DNA of 63,712 nt from Bacteroidaceae bacterium (lineage in GTDB: Bacteria; Bacteroidota; Bacteroidia; Bacteroidales; Bacteroidaceae), in NCBI GenBank assembly GCA_017466325.1, contig JAFTUK010000050.1, positions 1-63,712 of the forward strand, read 5' to 3'. Made by a program: the position numbers and the translations under genes. The notes beneath the pieces were generated by a model, which worked only from the letters and a program-made list of their open reading frames with translations, searched no databases and had not been told where the DNA came from. This document shows, one piece after another, positions 16,879 through 26,354 of this stretch. The stretch's first letter is position 1, and each line of letters starts with the position of its first letter.

Positions 16879-19800
16879 ATGGCAATTACCTTCTTTAAGA
16901 CACCGCAGCAGACCATCATTGCTACGGAAAGCGCCGAGGTTCTGACCAAGGCCGAGATAGAAAAGTTGTGCTGGCTGTATGGCGAGGCCGAAATGTTGGA
17001 AGCAGACCGTCTGGAGGGTTGCTTCGTTGGTCCGCGCCGTGAGATGATAACTCCCTGGAGCACCAATGCCGTGGAAATAACCCAGAACATGGCTGTACAG
17101 GGCATAGCACGCATAGAGGAGTACTTCCCCGTGGAGAGCGAGGATGCCGAGTTCGACCCCATGCTCCAGCGCATGTACAAGAACGGTCTGAACCAGGAAC
17201 TCTTCCGCGTGAACATAGAACCACAGCCCATCGTGGAGATTACCGACCTGGAGACATACAACGAGCAGGAAGGTCTGGCACTGAGCGCCGAAGAGATTGA
17301 ATACCTGCACAAGGTGGAGGGCCAGTTGGGCCGTCCCCTGACAGACTCCGAGGTGTTCGGTTTCGCACAGATCAACAGCGAGCACTGCCGCCACAAGATT
17401 TTCGGCGGCACCTTCATCATCGACGGAGAAGAGAAGGAGAGCAGCCTGTTCCAGATGATCAAGAAGACCACACAGGAAAACCCCAACCGCATACTCTCTG
17501 CCTACAAGGACAACGTAGCGTTCAGCCAGGGTCCCAAGGTGGAACTCTTTGCGCCTGCCACCCATGCCGAGCCCGACTACTATCAGGTGAAGGAGGTGGA
17601 GAGCGTTATCTCACTGAAGGCAGAGACCCACAACTTCCCCACCACCGTGGAGCCTTTCAACGGTGCTTCAACCGGTAGCGGAGGTGAGATACGCGACCGT
17701 ATGGGCGGTGGTGTAGGTTCCATGCCCATTGCAGGTACGGCTGTGTACATGACCAGTTACTCACGCCTGCAGGGCGATGCTGTAAGTGCCGAGCACGATG
17801 CAAGTCTGAAGCAGTGGGAAAAGATATTGCCAGTACGCGAGTGGCTGTACCAGACTCCCGAGCAGATTCTCATAAAGGCCTCCAACGGTGCCAGCGACTT
17901 CGGCAACAAGTTCGGCCAGCCCCTCATCTGCGGTTCCGTGCTTACCTTCGAGCACAACGAGGAGGGCAGCCAGGAGAGATACGCCTATGACAAGGTTATC
18001 ATGCTTGCAGGCGGTGTGGGCTACGGCACAAAGCGCGACTGTCTGAAAGGCCAGCCCCAACCCGGCAACAAGGTTGTGGTGATGGGTGGCGAGAACTACC
18101 GCATCGGTCTGGGTGGCGGCAGTGTAAGTTCCGTGGAGACTGGCCGTTACAGCAGTGGCATCGAGTTGAACGCCGTACAGCGCGCCAACCCCGAAATGCA
18201 GAAGCGCACCTACAACGTGGTACGAGCCCTGTGCGAGGAGGACAACAACCCCATCGTCAGTATCCACGACCATGGTTCTGCAGGACACGTGAACTGTCTG
18301 AGCGAACTTGTCGAGGAGTGTGGCGGCATCATACACATGGACAAACTGCCCATCGGCGACAAGACACTCTCTGCCAAGGAAATCATTGCCAACGAGAGCC
18401 AGGAGCGCATGGGTCTGCTCATTGACGAAAAGGCCATAGAGCATGTGCGCCGCATTGCCGAGCGCGAACGTGCCCCCATGTACACCGTGGGCGAGACAAC
18501 CGGCGACCACCGCTTCACCTTCGAGCAGGCCGACGGCGTGCGTCCCTTTGACCTGGCCGTAGAGCAGATGTTCGGTTCGTCTCCCAAGACCATCATGGTG
18601 GACAAGACCGTGGAGCGCACATACAGCGACAAGAAGGACATTGATCCTGCACAGATAGAGACATACCTGAAGAACCTCCTGCCCTTGGAGGCCGTTGCAT
18701 GTAAGGACTGGCTGACCAACAAGGTGGACCGTTGCGTCAGCGGCCGCGTGGCACGCCAGCAGTGTCAGGGCGAATTGCAGTTGCCCCTGAGCGACTGCGG
18801 TGCCGTGGCTCTCGACTACCGTGGCGAGAAGGGTATTGCCACCGCACTGGGTCATGCACCTCAGGCTGCACTGGCCAACCCTGCAGCAGGCAGCGTGCTG
18901 GCAGTGGCAGAGGCACTGACCAACCTGGTATGGGCACCCCTTGCCATAGAGGACGAGAAGGGTGCAAGTGCCATGGACAGCATCAGCCTGAGCGCCAACT
19001 GGATGTGGCCCTGCCGTGCACAGGAGGGCGAGGACGCACGTCTGTATAGCGCCGTTAAGGCATTGAGCGACTTCTGCTGCGCCCTGCAGATCAACGTGCC
19101 CACCGGCAAGGACTCTCTGAGCATGACCCAGAAGTACCCCAACGGCGACAAGGTGGTAAGTCCCGGTACCGTGATTGTAAGCGCAGGCGGCGAGGTAAGC
19201 GACATCAAGAAGATAGTTTCTCCCGTGCTGAAGCAGGTGAAGGGCAAGTGGGCAGGCAGCCGTCTGTACCATATCGACTTCAGTTTCGATGCCCTGAAAC
19301 TGGGCGGCAGCGCCTTCAACCAGAGTTGGGGGCTGGTGGGCAGCGACGTTCCCACAGTACAGAACCCCGAATACTTCCGCGATGCCTTCCTGGCTGTTCA
19401 GCAACTCGTCAGCGAGGGCCTCATACTTGCCGGTCACGACATCAGTGCCGGCGGTCTGGCAACCTGTCTGCTGGAAATGTGCTTTGCCAACACCACAGGT
19501 GGTCTGAAACTCGACCTGAGCAAGTTCAAGGGAGAGAATGACGCACAGGATGCATTGGTGAAGATCCTATTTGCCGAGAACCCCGGTGTGGTAATTCAGG
19601 TAAGCGACGAGAACGGTGCACGCGTGAAGAAGATTCTGGAGGATGCCGGTGTGGGGTACATCAAGATCGGCGAGGTTTGCGAGGAGCGCACCATCGACCT
19701 TGGCCAGGGCATCAAACTGGACATCGACCAGTACCGCGACATCTGGTACCAGACTTCATACCTGCTGGACCGCAAGCAGAGTTTCCACGGCAAGGCTGCC

Positions 19801-20724
19801 GAGCGCTACCAGAACTACAAGAGCATGCCCGTACAGCCCGTCTTCGGCAAGGACTTCACCGGTAAGTTGAGCCAGTACGGAGCCAACCCCGACCGCCGTG
19901 AAAAGAGCGGCATCCGTGCCGCCGTCATCCGCGAGAAGGGAACCAACAGCGAGCGCGAGATGGCATACTCCTTCTGGCTGGCAGGCTTCGACGTGAAGGA
20001 CGTTACCATGACCGACCTCATCTCCGGACGCGAGACTCTGGAGGACGTGAACGTGATTGCCTTCTGCGGCGGTTTCTCCAACAGCGACGTTCTGGGCAGT
20101 GCCAAGGGATGGGCAGGCGCATTCCTGTACAACCCCAAGGCCAAGGAGGCATTGGACAAGTTCTATGCACGCGAGGACACTCTGAGTCTTGGCGTCTGCA
20201 ACGGTTGCCAGTTGATGATAGAATTGGGACTGGTAAACAAGTCTCTGGATACCGCCAACGGCGAGAGCATCCTGGACAGCAAGCGACTGAGCCAGTACCG
20301 CAAAGATACTGCACAGATGCTGCACAACGACAGCCACAAGTTCGAGAGCACCTTCGTAGCACTTACCATACCCGAGAACAAGAGCGTGATGTTCGGTTCG
20401 CTGAGCGGATTCAAGATTGGTACATGGGTGGCACACGGCGAGGGCAAGTTCCGTCTTCCCAAGGCAGAAAGCGAATACAACGTGGTGGCAAAGTTCAGTT
20501 ACACTGGCTATCCCGGCAACCCCAACGGTTCCGACTACGACGTGGCAGCCATCTGTAGCGGCGACGGCCGTCACCTGGCCATCATGCCTCACCCCGAACG
20601 CACCATCTTCCCATGGCAGTGCGGCTACTATCCCGAGGAGCGCCGTCTCACCGACCAGTGCACTCCATGGCTGGAAGCCTTCGTGAACGCACGCAAGTGG
20701 GTTGAAGAGAGAATGAAGAAATAA
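16879..20724 (+). CDS. purL: Phosphoribosylformylglycinamidine synthase (FGAM synthase)
   Basis: 1281 residues, the long single-chain form with a fused glutaminase. It converts FGAR, ATP and glutamine to FGAM in purine synthesis. The N-terminal domain is followed by two AIR-synthase-like halves; AETHNFPTTVEPFNGASTGSGG and SAGHVN motifs are seen in the first half, and GHDISAGGL in the second. The C-terminal glutamine amidotransferase domain has the nucleophile Cys in LGVCNGCQLM and the His/Glu pair in MPHPER. Start 16879 (MAITFFKTPQQ) was chosen by promoter position. It is a single gene, ended by a very strong hairpin. The assignment is secure. Confidence 0.97.
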   Translation: MAITFFKTPQQTIIATESAEVLTKAEIEKLCWLYGEAEMLEADRLEGCFVGPRREMITPWSTNAVEITQNMAVQGIARIEEYFPVESEDAEFDPMLQRMYKNGLNQELFRVNIEPQPIVEITDLETYNEQEGLALSAEEIEYLHKVEGQLGRPLTDSEVFGFAQINSEHCRHKIFGGTFIIDGEEKESSLFQMIKKTTQENPNRILSAYKDNVAFSQGPKVELFAPATHAEPDYYQVKEVESVISLKAETHNFPTTVEPFNGASTGSGGEIRDRMGGGVGSMPIAGTAVYMTSYSRLQGDAVSAEHDASLKQWEKILPVREWLYQTPEQILIKASNGASDFGNKFGQPLICGSVLTFEHNEEGSQERYAYDKVIMLAGGVGYGTKRDCLKGQPQPGNKVVVMGGENYRIGLGGGSVSSVETGRYSSGIELNAVQRANPEMQKRTYNVVRALCEEDNNPIVSIHDHGSAGHVNCLSELVEECGGIIHMDKLPIGDKTLSAKEIIANESQERMGLLIDEKAIEHVRRIAERERAPMYTVGETTGDHRFTFEQADGVRPFDLAVEQMFGSSPKTIMVDKTVERTYSDKKDIDPAQIETYLKNLLPLEAVACKDWLTNKVDRCVSGRVARQQCQGELQLPLSDCGAVALDYRGEKGIATALGHAPQAALANPAAGSVLAVAEALTNLVWAPLAIEDEKGASAMDSISLSANWMWPCRAQEGEDARLYSAVKALSDFCCALQINVPTGKDSLSMTQKYPNGDKVVSPGTVIVSAGGEVSDIKKIVSPVLKQVKGKWAGSRLYHIDFSFDALKLGGSAFNQSWGLVGSDVPTVQNPEYFRDAFLAVQQLVSEGLILAGHDISAGGLATCLLEMCFANTTGGLKLDLSKFKGENDAQDALVKILFAENPGVVIQVSDENGARVKKILEDAGVGYIKIGEVCEERTIDLGQGIKLDIDQYRDIWYQTSYLLDRKQSFHGKAAERYQNYKSMPVQPVFGKDFTGKLSQYGANPDRREKSGIRAAVIREKGTNSEREMAYSFWLAGFDVKDVTMTDLISGRETLEDVNVIAFCGGFSNSDVLGSAKGWAGAFLYNPKAKEALDKFYAREDTLSLGVCNGCQLMIELGLVNKSLDTANGESILDSKRLSQYRKDTAQMLHNDSHKFESTFVALTIPENKSVMFGSLSGFKIGTWVAHGEGKFRLPKAESEYNVVAKFSYTGYPGNPNGSDYDVAAICSGDGRHLAIMPHPERTIFPWQCGYYPEERRLTDQCTPWLEAFVNARKWVEERMKK

Positions 20725-20737
20725 AACATGACATACT

Positions 20738-20770
20738 GCGAGGGCGGGGGAGACTCTTCCCCGCCCTCGC
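20738..20770 (+). terminator. Strong GC hairpin after purL
   Basis: GCGAGGGCGGGG (20738-20749) pairs perfectly with CCCCGCCCTCGC (20759-20770) around a 9-nt loop, 13 bp after the purL stop. No T-run follows; a 9-bp repeat array begins immediately. Confidence 0.7.
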
Positions 20771-20851
20771 AACTATAGGAGTTATAGATGCTATAGATTC
20801 TATAGAAACTATAGAGACTATAGAGATTATAGAGGCTATAGAAAGTTATAG
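20771..20851 (+). repeat. Nine-unit 9-bp array NNN-CTATAG
   Basis: Contiguous 9-bp units, most ending in CTATAG or TTATAG with three variable bases before it (ATG, ATT, AAA, AGA, AGG and so on). CTATAG is itself a palindrome, so the array presents a palindromic hexamer roughly once per DNA turn. It bridges purL and the chromate transporter genes. The same unit occurs at 33673-33708 and inside gluQ at 32878-32922. Confidence 0.85.
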
Positions 20852-20866
20852 TATCATCACACACAG

Positions 20867-21391
20867 ATGCTTGAACTATTCGTCACCTTTGCCAAGATAG
20901 GACTGTTTACCATCGGGGGAGGCTATGCCATGATTCCTCTGATAAAGCAGACCGTTGTGGATGAGAAGCAATGGGCCACAGAGGAAGAACTGATGGACCT
21001 CATTGCCGTGGCACAGTCGTGTCCCGGTGTGTTTGCCGTTAACATCAGCGTGTTCATCGGCTACAGGATGAAGCGTCTGCCCGGAGCACTGATGTGCGCC
21101 TTTGGCGCTGCCCTACCCTCTTTCTTTATCATATTGGCCATAGCGATATTCTTTCGCCAGTATAGGGAGAACCCGGTTGTGGCAAGCATATTCCGTGGCA
21201 TACGTCCTGCCGTGGCGGCACTGATAGCAGCCCCCGTGTTCAGGATGGCACGCACGGCCAAGATAAATATATATAATGTATGGATACCCGTGGTGGCGGC
21301 CCTTGCCATCTGGATGCTCGGTTTCAGTCCCGTTTTCGTCATACTTATAGCAGCCCTTGGCGGATATGCCTATGGCCAACTAACCAAATAA
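20867..21391 (+). CDS. Chromate transporter family protein, subunit 1
   Basis: 174 residues, a single CHR domain. It starts MLELFVTFAKIGLFTIGGGYAMIPLI, the conserved FxKIGxxxFGGG-type N-terminal motif, followed by VAQSCPGVFAVN and about five hydrophobic helices. Short single-domain CHR proteins work as heterodimers, as here with the next gene 49 bp downstream. The family exports chromate or takes up sulfate-like oxyanions; in anaerobic gut-type bacteria the natural substrate is not known. It is preceded by a 9-bp repeat array rather than a clear promoter. Confidence 0.85.
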   Translation: MLELFVTFAKIGLFTIGGGYAMIPLIKQTVVDEKQWATEEELMDLIAVAQSCPGVFAVNISVFIGYRMKRLPGALMCAFGAALPSFFIILAIAIFFRQYRENPVVASIFRGIRPAVAALIAAPVFRMARTAKINIYNVWIPVVAALAIWMLGFSPVFVILIAALGGYAYGQLTK

Positions 21392-21418
21392 GACTCTAAG
21401 GACCCTAAGGACCCTACC
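21392..21418 (+). repeat. 9-bp array, three units (GACTCTAAG/GACCCTAAG)
   Basis: GACTCTAAG, GACCCTAAG and GACCCTACC follow directly on the stop codon of the first chromate transporter gene and precede the second. Same family as 11628-11645. Confidence 0.65.
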
Positions 21419-21440
21419 TCCACACTAAAGCCTGTTAAAC

Positions 21441-22013
21441 ATGATATTCTTCCTCCTATTCATAACATTCTTCCAGATAGGTCTGCTTGGTTTCGGCGGA
21501 GGCTACTCCATGCTGTCCATGATACAGGCGGAAGTGGTGACACGCCATGGTTGGATGACCATGAGCGAATTCACCGACATGGTGGCAATAAGCCAGATGA
21601 CACCCGGTCCCATAGGCATCAACTCGGCCACCTACACCGGTTACACAGCCGTAGTGAATGCCGGTTACCCAGAATGGGCCGGACTTTTAGGCTCTGCCCT
21701 GGCAACCTTTGCCTTGGTACTGCCCACATTCGTACTGATGATTATCATCAGCCGCTTCCTGCTCCGCTATAAATCCCATCCTATTGTGGAAAGCATATTC
21801 AAGGGTCTTCGCCCTGCCGTAGTGGGACTCATAGCAGCAGCGGCACTGCTACTATGCACACAGGACAACTTCGGCAGTCCCGACACCGACCCATGGAGGT
21901 TTTGGATAAGCCTTGGACTCTTCGTCTTTGTGTTCATTGGCCAGCAGGTTTACAAGTTGCACCCCATACTGCTCATCTGCATGTGCGGTGTAGCAGGATT
22001 GATACTTTTTTAA
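21441..22013 (+). CDS. Chromate transporter family protein, subunit 2
   Basis: 190 residues, a second single CHR domain. MIFFLLFITFFQIGLLGFGGGYSML and MVAISQMTPGPIGINSATYTGY carry the conserved GFGGG and PGPxxxN motifs. It is a paralogue of the upstream gene; the two short CHR proteins are expected to assemble with opposite membrane orientation. Co-transcription is inferred from the short gap containing only a 9-bp repeat array. A tRNA-Pro gene follows with its own promoter. The substrate is unknown; sulfate or chromate is the family's annotation. Confidence 0.86.
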   Translation: MIFFLLFITFFQIGLLGFGGGYSMLSMIQAEVVTRHGWMTMSEFTDMVAISQMTPGPIGINSATYTGYTAVVNAGYPEWAGLLGSALATFALVLPTFVLMIIISRFLLRYKSHPIVESIFKGLRPAVVGLIAAAALLLCTQDNFGSPDTDPWRFWISLGLFVFVFIGQQVYKLHPILLICMCGVAGLILF

Positions 22014-22056
22014 GAAAATATCTTACGTTTTGCTTGCATAAACAAAAAAAAGGGGT

Positions 22057-22064
22057 TACCTTTG
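22057..22064 (+). promoter_or_regulatory. Promoter for tRNA-Pro
   Basis: TACCTTTG (-7 type) at 22057-22064 with TTG at 22034-22036, about 20 bp upstream, matching the Bacteroidetes -33/-7 arrangement. The tRNA begins 31 bp after it. Confidence 0.6.
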
Positions 22065-22094
22065 CAATGTGTTAAGCTTAAAGGCAAGGCACAT

Positions 22095-22167
22095 CGGGGT
22101 GTAGCGCAGTTGGTAGCGCACCTGGTTTGGGACCAGGTGGTCGCCCGTTCGAGTCGGGTCACCCCGA
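22095..22167 (+). tRNA. tRNA-Pro (anticodon TGG)
   Basis: Cloverleaf is visible: acceptor CGGGGTG pairing with CACCCCG, a D-arm region GCGCAGTTGGTAGCGC, and an anticodon stem CCTGG/CCAGG with loop TTTGGGA (anticodon TGG). The T-arm contains GTTCGAGTC. No CCA is encoded; a discriminator A is followed by C and then a T-run (22169-22175) that likely terminates transcription. Confidence 0.95.
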
Positions 22168-22211
22168 CTTTTTTTATTTATTATAGTACCTGAAATAATA
22201 CTAACAAGACT

Positions 22212-23282
22212 ATGAAGAAGTATAATTTCAATGCAGGTCCCTCCAAGTTGCCCAAAGAGGTAATGGAGGCAGTTTCTAAAGCATGTATCGAATTTGAAGG
22301 CAGCGGTCTCTCCCTGATGGAGATGAGCCACCGCGCAAAGAACTTCCAGCCCGTGCTGGACGAGGCAGTAGCACTGTTCAAGGAGTTGCTCAATATCCCC
22401 GAGGGATACAGCGTGCTCTTCTTGGGTGGCGGTGCCAGCCTGGAGTTCTGTATGATTCCCTATAACTTCCTGGAGAAGAAGGCTGCATACATCAATACCG
22501 GTGTATGGGCCAAGAAGGCTATGGCCGAGGCAAAACTCTTCGGTGAGTGCGTGGAGGTGGCATGCAGTTCGGATACCAACTACACCTACATCCCCAAGAA
22601 CTTCACCATCCCTGCGGATGCCGACTATTTCCACATCACCACCAACAACACCATCTATGGTACGGAGATACGTCAGGACTTCGACAGTCCCATACCCCTG
22701 ATTGCCGACATGAGTTCAGACATCTTCTCACGCCCTGTGGACGTGAGCAAGTACGCCATGATCTATGGCGGTGCACAGAAGAACCTGGCCATGGCCGGTG
22801 TTACCTTCATCATCGTGAAGGACGAGGCTCTGGGCAAGGTGAGCCGTCAGATTCCTACCATGCTGGACTACCGCACACACATCAAGGGCGGTTCCATGTT
22901 CAACACACCTCCCACAGTGCCCATCTACTGCGCTCTGCAGACACTGAGATGGATTAAGAAGAACGGCGGTGTGGCCGAGATGGAGCGCCGTGCCATAGAG
23001 AAGGCCACAGCCCTCTATGCCGAGATAGACCGCAACAAGATGTTCCGTGCCACAGTACAGGATGCCGAGGACCGCAGCCGCATGAACGTTTGCTTCGTGA
23101 TGAACGAGGAGTACAAGGACCTGGAGGCCGACTTCATGGCATTCGCCACAGAGCGCGGCATGGTGGGCATCAAGGGACACCGCAGCGTGGGTGGTTTCCG
23201 TGCAAGTCTCTACAATGCAGTGGACATGGAGGACGTTCAGGCTCTCGTTGCCTGCATGCAGGAGTTCGAGGCCCAGCACTAA
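22212..23282 (+). CDS. serC: Phosphoserine aminotransferase
   Basis: 356 residues, a class V aminotransferase that makes phosphoserine from 3-phosphohydroxypyruvate and glutamate with PLP. The N-terminus [19 protein letters not shown] is diagnostic of Ser[11 protein letters not shown] binds the cofactor phosphate, [10 protein letters not shown] carries the PLP aspartate region, and [13 protein letters not shown] holds the Schiff-base lysine (about residue 190). [14 protein letters not shown] is the conserved C-terminal substrate motif. It is followed after 46 bp by serA, so the two steps of serine synthesis are paired. Confidence 0.97.
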   Translation: MKKYNFNAGPSKLPKEVMEAVSKACIEFEGSGLSLMEMSHRAKNFQPVLDEAVALFKELLNIPEGYSVLFLGGGASLEFCMIPYNFLEKKAAYINTGVWAKKAMAEAKLFGECVEVACSSDTNYTYIPKNFTIPADADYFHITTNNTIYGTEIRQDFDSPIPLIADMSSDIFSRPVDVSKYAMIYGGAQKNLAMAGVTFIIVKDEALGKVSRQIPTMLDYRTHIKGGSMFNTPPTVPIYCALQTLRWIKKNGGVAEMERRAIEKATALYAEIDRNKMFRATVQDAEDRSRMNVCFVMNEEYKDLEADFMAFATERGMVGIKGHRSVGGFRASLYNAVDMEDVQALVACMQEFEAQH

Positions 23283-23328
23283 TCGGCGCTGTATGCCTTT
23301 ATATATATAATAAGGAAAGAATACCTAT

Positions 23329-24252
23329 ATGGCAAAGATACTTATAGCAACGGAGAAGCCTTTCAGCAAGGTTGCCGTTGACGGAATTAAGAAAGTGGCA
23401 GACGAGGCCGGCATGGAACTGGCCCTGCTGGAGAAATACACAGAAAAGGCCCAACTTTTAGAGGCCGTTGCCGATACCGATGCTCTCATTGTGCGCTCCG
23501 ACAAGGTGGACGCCGAGGTGGTTGAGGCTGCCAAGAACCTGAAGATTGTTGTCCGCGCCGGTGCCGGTTTTGACAACCTCGACCTTGAAGCCTGCACAAA
23601 GGCCGGTGTAGTGGCAATGAACACTCCCGGACAGAATGCCAACAGTGTGGCAGAACTGGTGTTCGGCATGCTCGTAATGGCAGTGCGCAACTTCTACGAC
23701 GGAACCAGCGGCACTGAGTTGATGGGCAAGAAGTTGGGCATCCTAGCCTTCGGTAACGTGGGCCGCAACGTGGCACGCATAGCCAAGGGCTTCGGCATGG
23801 AGGTGATGGCATACGACGCCTTCTGCCCTGCTGAGGCAATAGAGAGTGCCGGGGTGAAGGCTGCCGCAAACCAGGTGGAACTCTTCGAGCAGTGCGATGT
23901 GGTTTCCCTCCACATCCCCGCTACCGCAGAGACACGCCAGAGCATCAACGCCGAACTTGTAGGCAAGATGAAGAAGGGCGGCATCGTGGTGAACACCGCA
24001 CGCAAGGAGGTTATCGACGAGGCCTCTCTGCTTGGTCTGATGAAGGAGCGTACCGACCTGAAGTACGTTGCCGACATCAAGCCCGACATGCACGCAGAAT
24101 ACTCTGAGGCACTCGCCGGACGCTATTTCGCCACTCCCAAGAAGATGGGAGCGCAGACGGCCGAGGCCAACGTGAACGCAGGCATTGCCGCAGCAAAGCA
24201 GATTGTCGGTTACCTGAAGGACGGCATCACCAAGTTCCAGCTGAACAAGTAA
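23329..24252 (+). CDS. serA: D-3-phosphoglycerate dehydrogenase (short form)
   Basis: 307 residues of the D-2-hydroxyacid dehydrogenase family, making 3-phosphohydroxypyruvate with NAD+. Seen are VRAGAGFDNLDLEA (substrate Arg region), GILAFGNVGRNVARIAKGFG (a Rossmann motif, with FGNVG in place of the common GLGxIG), VVSLHIPAT, and VVNTARKEVIDE. There is no C-terminal ACT regulatory domain, so it is the short type and probably lacks serine feedback through ACT. The usual EP-H tail motif appears altered (KPDMHAEY). Position right after serC supports the assignment. Confidence 0.9.
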   Translation: MAKILIATEKPFSKVAVDGIKKVADEAGMELALLEKYTEKAQLLEAVADTDALIVRSDKVDAEVVEAAKNLKIVVRAGAGFDNLDLEACTKAGVVAMNTPGQNANSVAELVFGMLVMAVRNFYDGTSGTELMGKKLGILAFGNVGRNVARIAKGFGMEVMAYDAFCPAEAIESAGVKAAANQVELFEQCDVVSLHIPATAETRQSINAELVGKMKKGGIVVNTARKEVIDEASLLGLMKERTDLKYVADIKPDMHAEYSEALAGRYFATPKKMGAQTAEANVNAGIAAAKQIVGYLKDGITKFQLNK

Positions 24253-24291
24253 ACGGAAAAACTGAAACCAGAAATCCTAAGCCCTACATCT

Positions 24292-24471
24292 ATGACATAC
24301 GGAAAATTGCTTGGCGCCTCAATCACAGGCATATTGTTCGCCCTCTTCATGTGGATTGGCGATGAGTTCGTCCTTGATGACAAGAACCCATTCTACGTGT
24401 ATATCGTTTACGCCTTAGTGTTTGCCGTGGCAATGTTCTTGTACGACAAGTTCTTCGGCAAGAAGAAATAA
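24292..24471 (+). CDS. Small two-helix membrane protein (59 aa)
   Basis: An ATG at 24292 opens a 59-residue frame ending TAA at 24469-24471: MTYGKLLGASITGILFALFM, then a charged middle (GDEFVLDDKNP), a second hydrophobic segment (YIVYALVFAVAMFLY) and a basic tail (DKFFGKKK). Two transmembrane helices with a short acidic loop are predicted. It lies in the serC-serA-DUF1015-yigZ run, 39 bp after serA and 24 bp before DUF1015, so it is probably co-transcribed. No family recognised; coding potential is supported by the positive-inside tail and good codon use. Confidence 0.6.
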   Translation: MTYGKLLGASITGILFALFMWIGDEFVLDDKNPFYVYIVYALVFAVAMFLYDKFFGKKK

Positions 24472-24495
24472 GAAACCTGATAAAAATCTGATACT

Positions 24496-25743
24496 ATGGC
24501 AATCATCAAACCTTTCAAGGGATTGAGACCCCCCAAAGACCTTGTAGAACAGGTACAGTCACGCCCCTACGACGTATTGGACTCTGAAGAAGCCCGCGCC
24601 GAGGCCGAGGGCAACGAGAAAAGCCTTTACCATATCATCAAGCCGGAGATAGACTTCCCCGTCGGTACCAGCGAATATGCACCCGAGGTGTATGCCAAGG
24701 CAGCAGAGAACTTCCAGAAGTTCCAGGACAACGGCTGGCTGGTACAGGACAAGGAGGACGGATACTATATCTATGCACAGACCATGAACGGCAAGACACA
24801 GTTCGGTCTGGTGGTATGTGCCTACGTGGACGACTACATGAACGGTGTCATCAAGAAGCACGAACTGACACGCCGCGACAAGGAGGAAGACCGCATGAAG
24901 CACGTCCGCGTGAACGATGCCAACATGGAGCCTGTCTTCTTTGCCTATCCCGACAATGACACTCTGGCTGCCATCATAGCACGCTATGTATGCAACGAGC
25001 CTGAATATGACTTCACCGCTGCCACCGATGGTTTCCGCCATCAGTTGTGGCTCATACAGGACAAGCAGGACCAGGAGGCTATCACCAAGGCCTTTGCCGA
25101 AATTCCCTACCTCTATATTGCCGACGGCCACCATCGTAGTGCCGCCGCCGCTCTGGTGGGTGCCGAGAAGGCAAAGCAGAACCCCAACCACCGTGGCGAC
25201 GAGGAGTACAACTACTTCATGGCAGTCTGCTTCCCTGCAAGCCAACTGACCATCCTCGACTACAACCGCGTGGTGAAGGACCTCAACGGACACAGCAGCC
25301 TGAAATTCATGTCCCTGCTGGCAGAGAACTTCACCGTAACCCCCATGGGCGAGTCATGCTACCGTCCCGAGAAACTGCACGAGTTCAGCCTGTATCTGGA
25401 CGGCGAGTGGTACAAGTTGGAACTGCTCCCCGGCAAGGCAGACGACAACGACCCCATCAAGTCTCTGGACGTGAGCATCAGCAGCGAACTCATCCTTGAC
25501 CAGATTCTGGGCATCAAGGACCTGCGCAGCGACAAGCGCATAGACTTCGTGGGCGGTCTCCGTGGCTTGGAGGAACTGAAGCGCCGTGTGGACAGCGGAG
25601 AAATGCGCATGGCCCTGGCACTCTATCCCGTCAGCATGCAGCAGATCATCAACATTGCCGACAGCGGCAACATCATGCCTCCCAAGGCCACGTGGTTTGA
25701 GCCTAAGTTGCGCTCAGGTCTGGTGGTACACAAATTGTCGTAA
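24496..25743 (+). CDS. DUF1015 family protein
   Basis: 415 residues with the typical N-terminus MAIIKPFKGLRPP and SRPYDVLDSEEA, and the DGHHRSAAAA motif near residue 212, defining DUF1015. Many Bacteroidetes and clostridial genomes carry it next to serC/serA, and it is proposed to take part in serine or amino-acid metabolism (some members are serine kinase-like). The His-His-Arg motif suggests a phosphoryl-transfer role. It overlaps the yigZ-like start by one base (TAATG), so the two are tightly coupled. Confidence 0.85.
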   Translation: MAIIKPFKGLRPPKDLVEQVQSRPYDVLDSEEARAEAEGNEKSLYHIIKPEIDFPVGTSEYAPEVYAKAAENFQKFQDNGWLVQDKEDGYYIYAQTMNGKTQFGLVVCAYVDDYMNGVIKKHELTRRDKEEDRMKHVRVNDANMEPVFFAYPDNDTLAAIIARYVCNEPEYDFTAATDGFRHQLWLIQDKQDQEAITKAFAEIPYLYIADGHHRSAAAALVGAEKAKQNPNHRGDEEYNYFMAVCFPASQLTILDYNRVVKDLNGHSSLKFMSLLAENFTVTPMGESCYRPEKLHEFSLYLDGEWYKLELLPGKADDNDPIKSLDVSISSELILDQILGIKDLRSDKRIDFVGGLRGLEELKRRVDSGEMRMALALYPVSMQQIINIADSGNIMPPKATWFEPKLRSGLVVHKLS

Positions 25744-26354
25744 TGAGAGATTCATACAAAGTATTGACAAAACCAAGCGAGGGAACCTACTCCGAACTAA
25801 GGAGCAAGTTCCTCGCTTTTGCTATACCCGTGCGCACGGCCGAAGAGGCCATGGAGCAGGTGGCGAAGTATCAGAAGGAGTATTTCGACGCACGCCACGT
25901 CTGCTGGGCATACCGTCTGGGACTCGAGGGAGAGGAGTACCGCTCCAACGACAACGGCGAGCCTTCCGGCACGGCAGGCAAGCCCATACTGGGACAGATG
26001 GTCAGTGCCGACGTGTCCGATCTCATCATCCTGGTGATACGATATTTCGGCGGAGTGAAACTGGGCACCAGCGGCCTCATCGTTGCCTACCGCACGGCAG
26101 CCGCCGAGGCTTTGGAGGCAGGCGAGTATGCCGAGCGTCTGGTGGAGAAGGAGTTGAAACTGACCTTCGGCTACGAGCACATGAACATGGTCATGCGCAT
26201 GGTCAAGGACCTGCAGCCACGCATCGTCAGCCAGGACTATAAGGACAACGGCGACATCGTCATGACCATAGCCATACGCCTCTCACTTGTGGAACGTGTG
26301 CACTCGGCCTTCATTGTCAACGGCCAAAGCCTCGTGAAGGTAGAGGAGTGTTGA
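25743..26354 (+). CDS. YigZ/IMPACT family protein
   Basis: 203 residues with an N-terminal UPF0029/IMPACT domain (EYFDARHVCWAYRLGLEGEEYRS..DNGEPSGTAGKPIL) and the YFGGVKLGTSGL motif, followed by a short C-terminal DUF1949 ferredoxin-like domain. Members of this family bind translation machinery or act as oxidoreductase-like stress proteins; the exact bacterial role is unsettled. The start overlaps the DUF1015 stop by a base. Its last 26 bp plus the next four form a perfect 30-bp repeat that recurs at 28025, at the far side of a GNAT/AraC cassette. Confidence 0.88.
   Translation: MRDSYKVLTKPSEGTYSELRSKFLAFAIPVRTAEEAMEQVAKYQKEYFDARHVCWAYRLGLEGEEYRSNDNGEPSGTAGKPILGQMVSADVSDLIILVIRYFGGVKLGTSGLIVAYRTAAAEALEAGEYAERLVEKELKLTFGYEHMNMVMRMVKDLQPRIVSQDYKDNGDIVMTIAIRLSLVERVHSAFIVNGQSLVKVEEC

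Noticed and set aside
17761-19437. Long antisense frame across purL (558 aa)
   Set aside because: High-GC genes give long shadow frames on the other strand. It has no homologous motif and no promoter.
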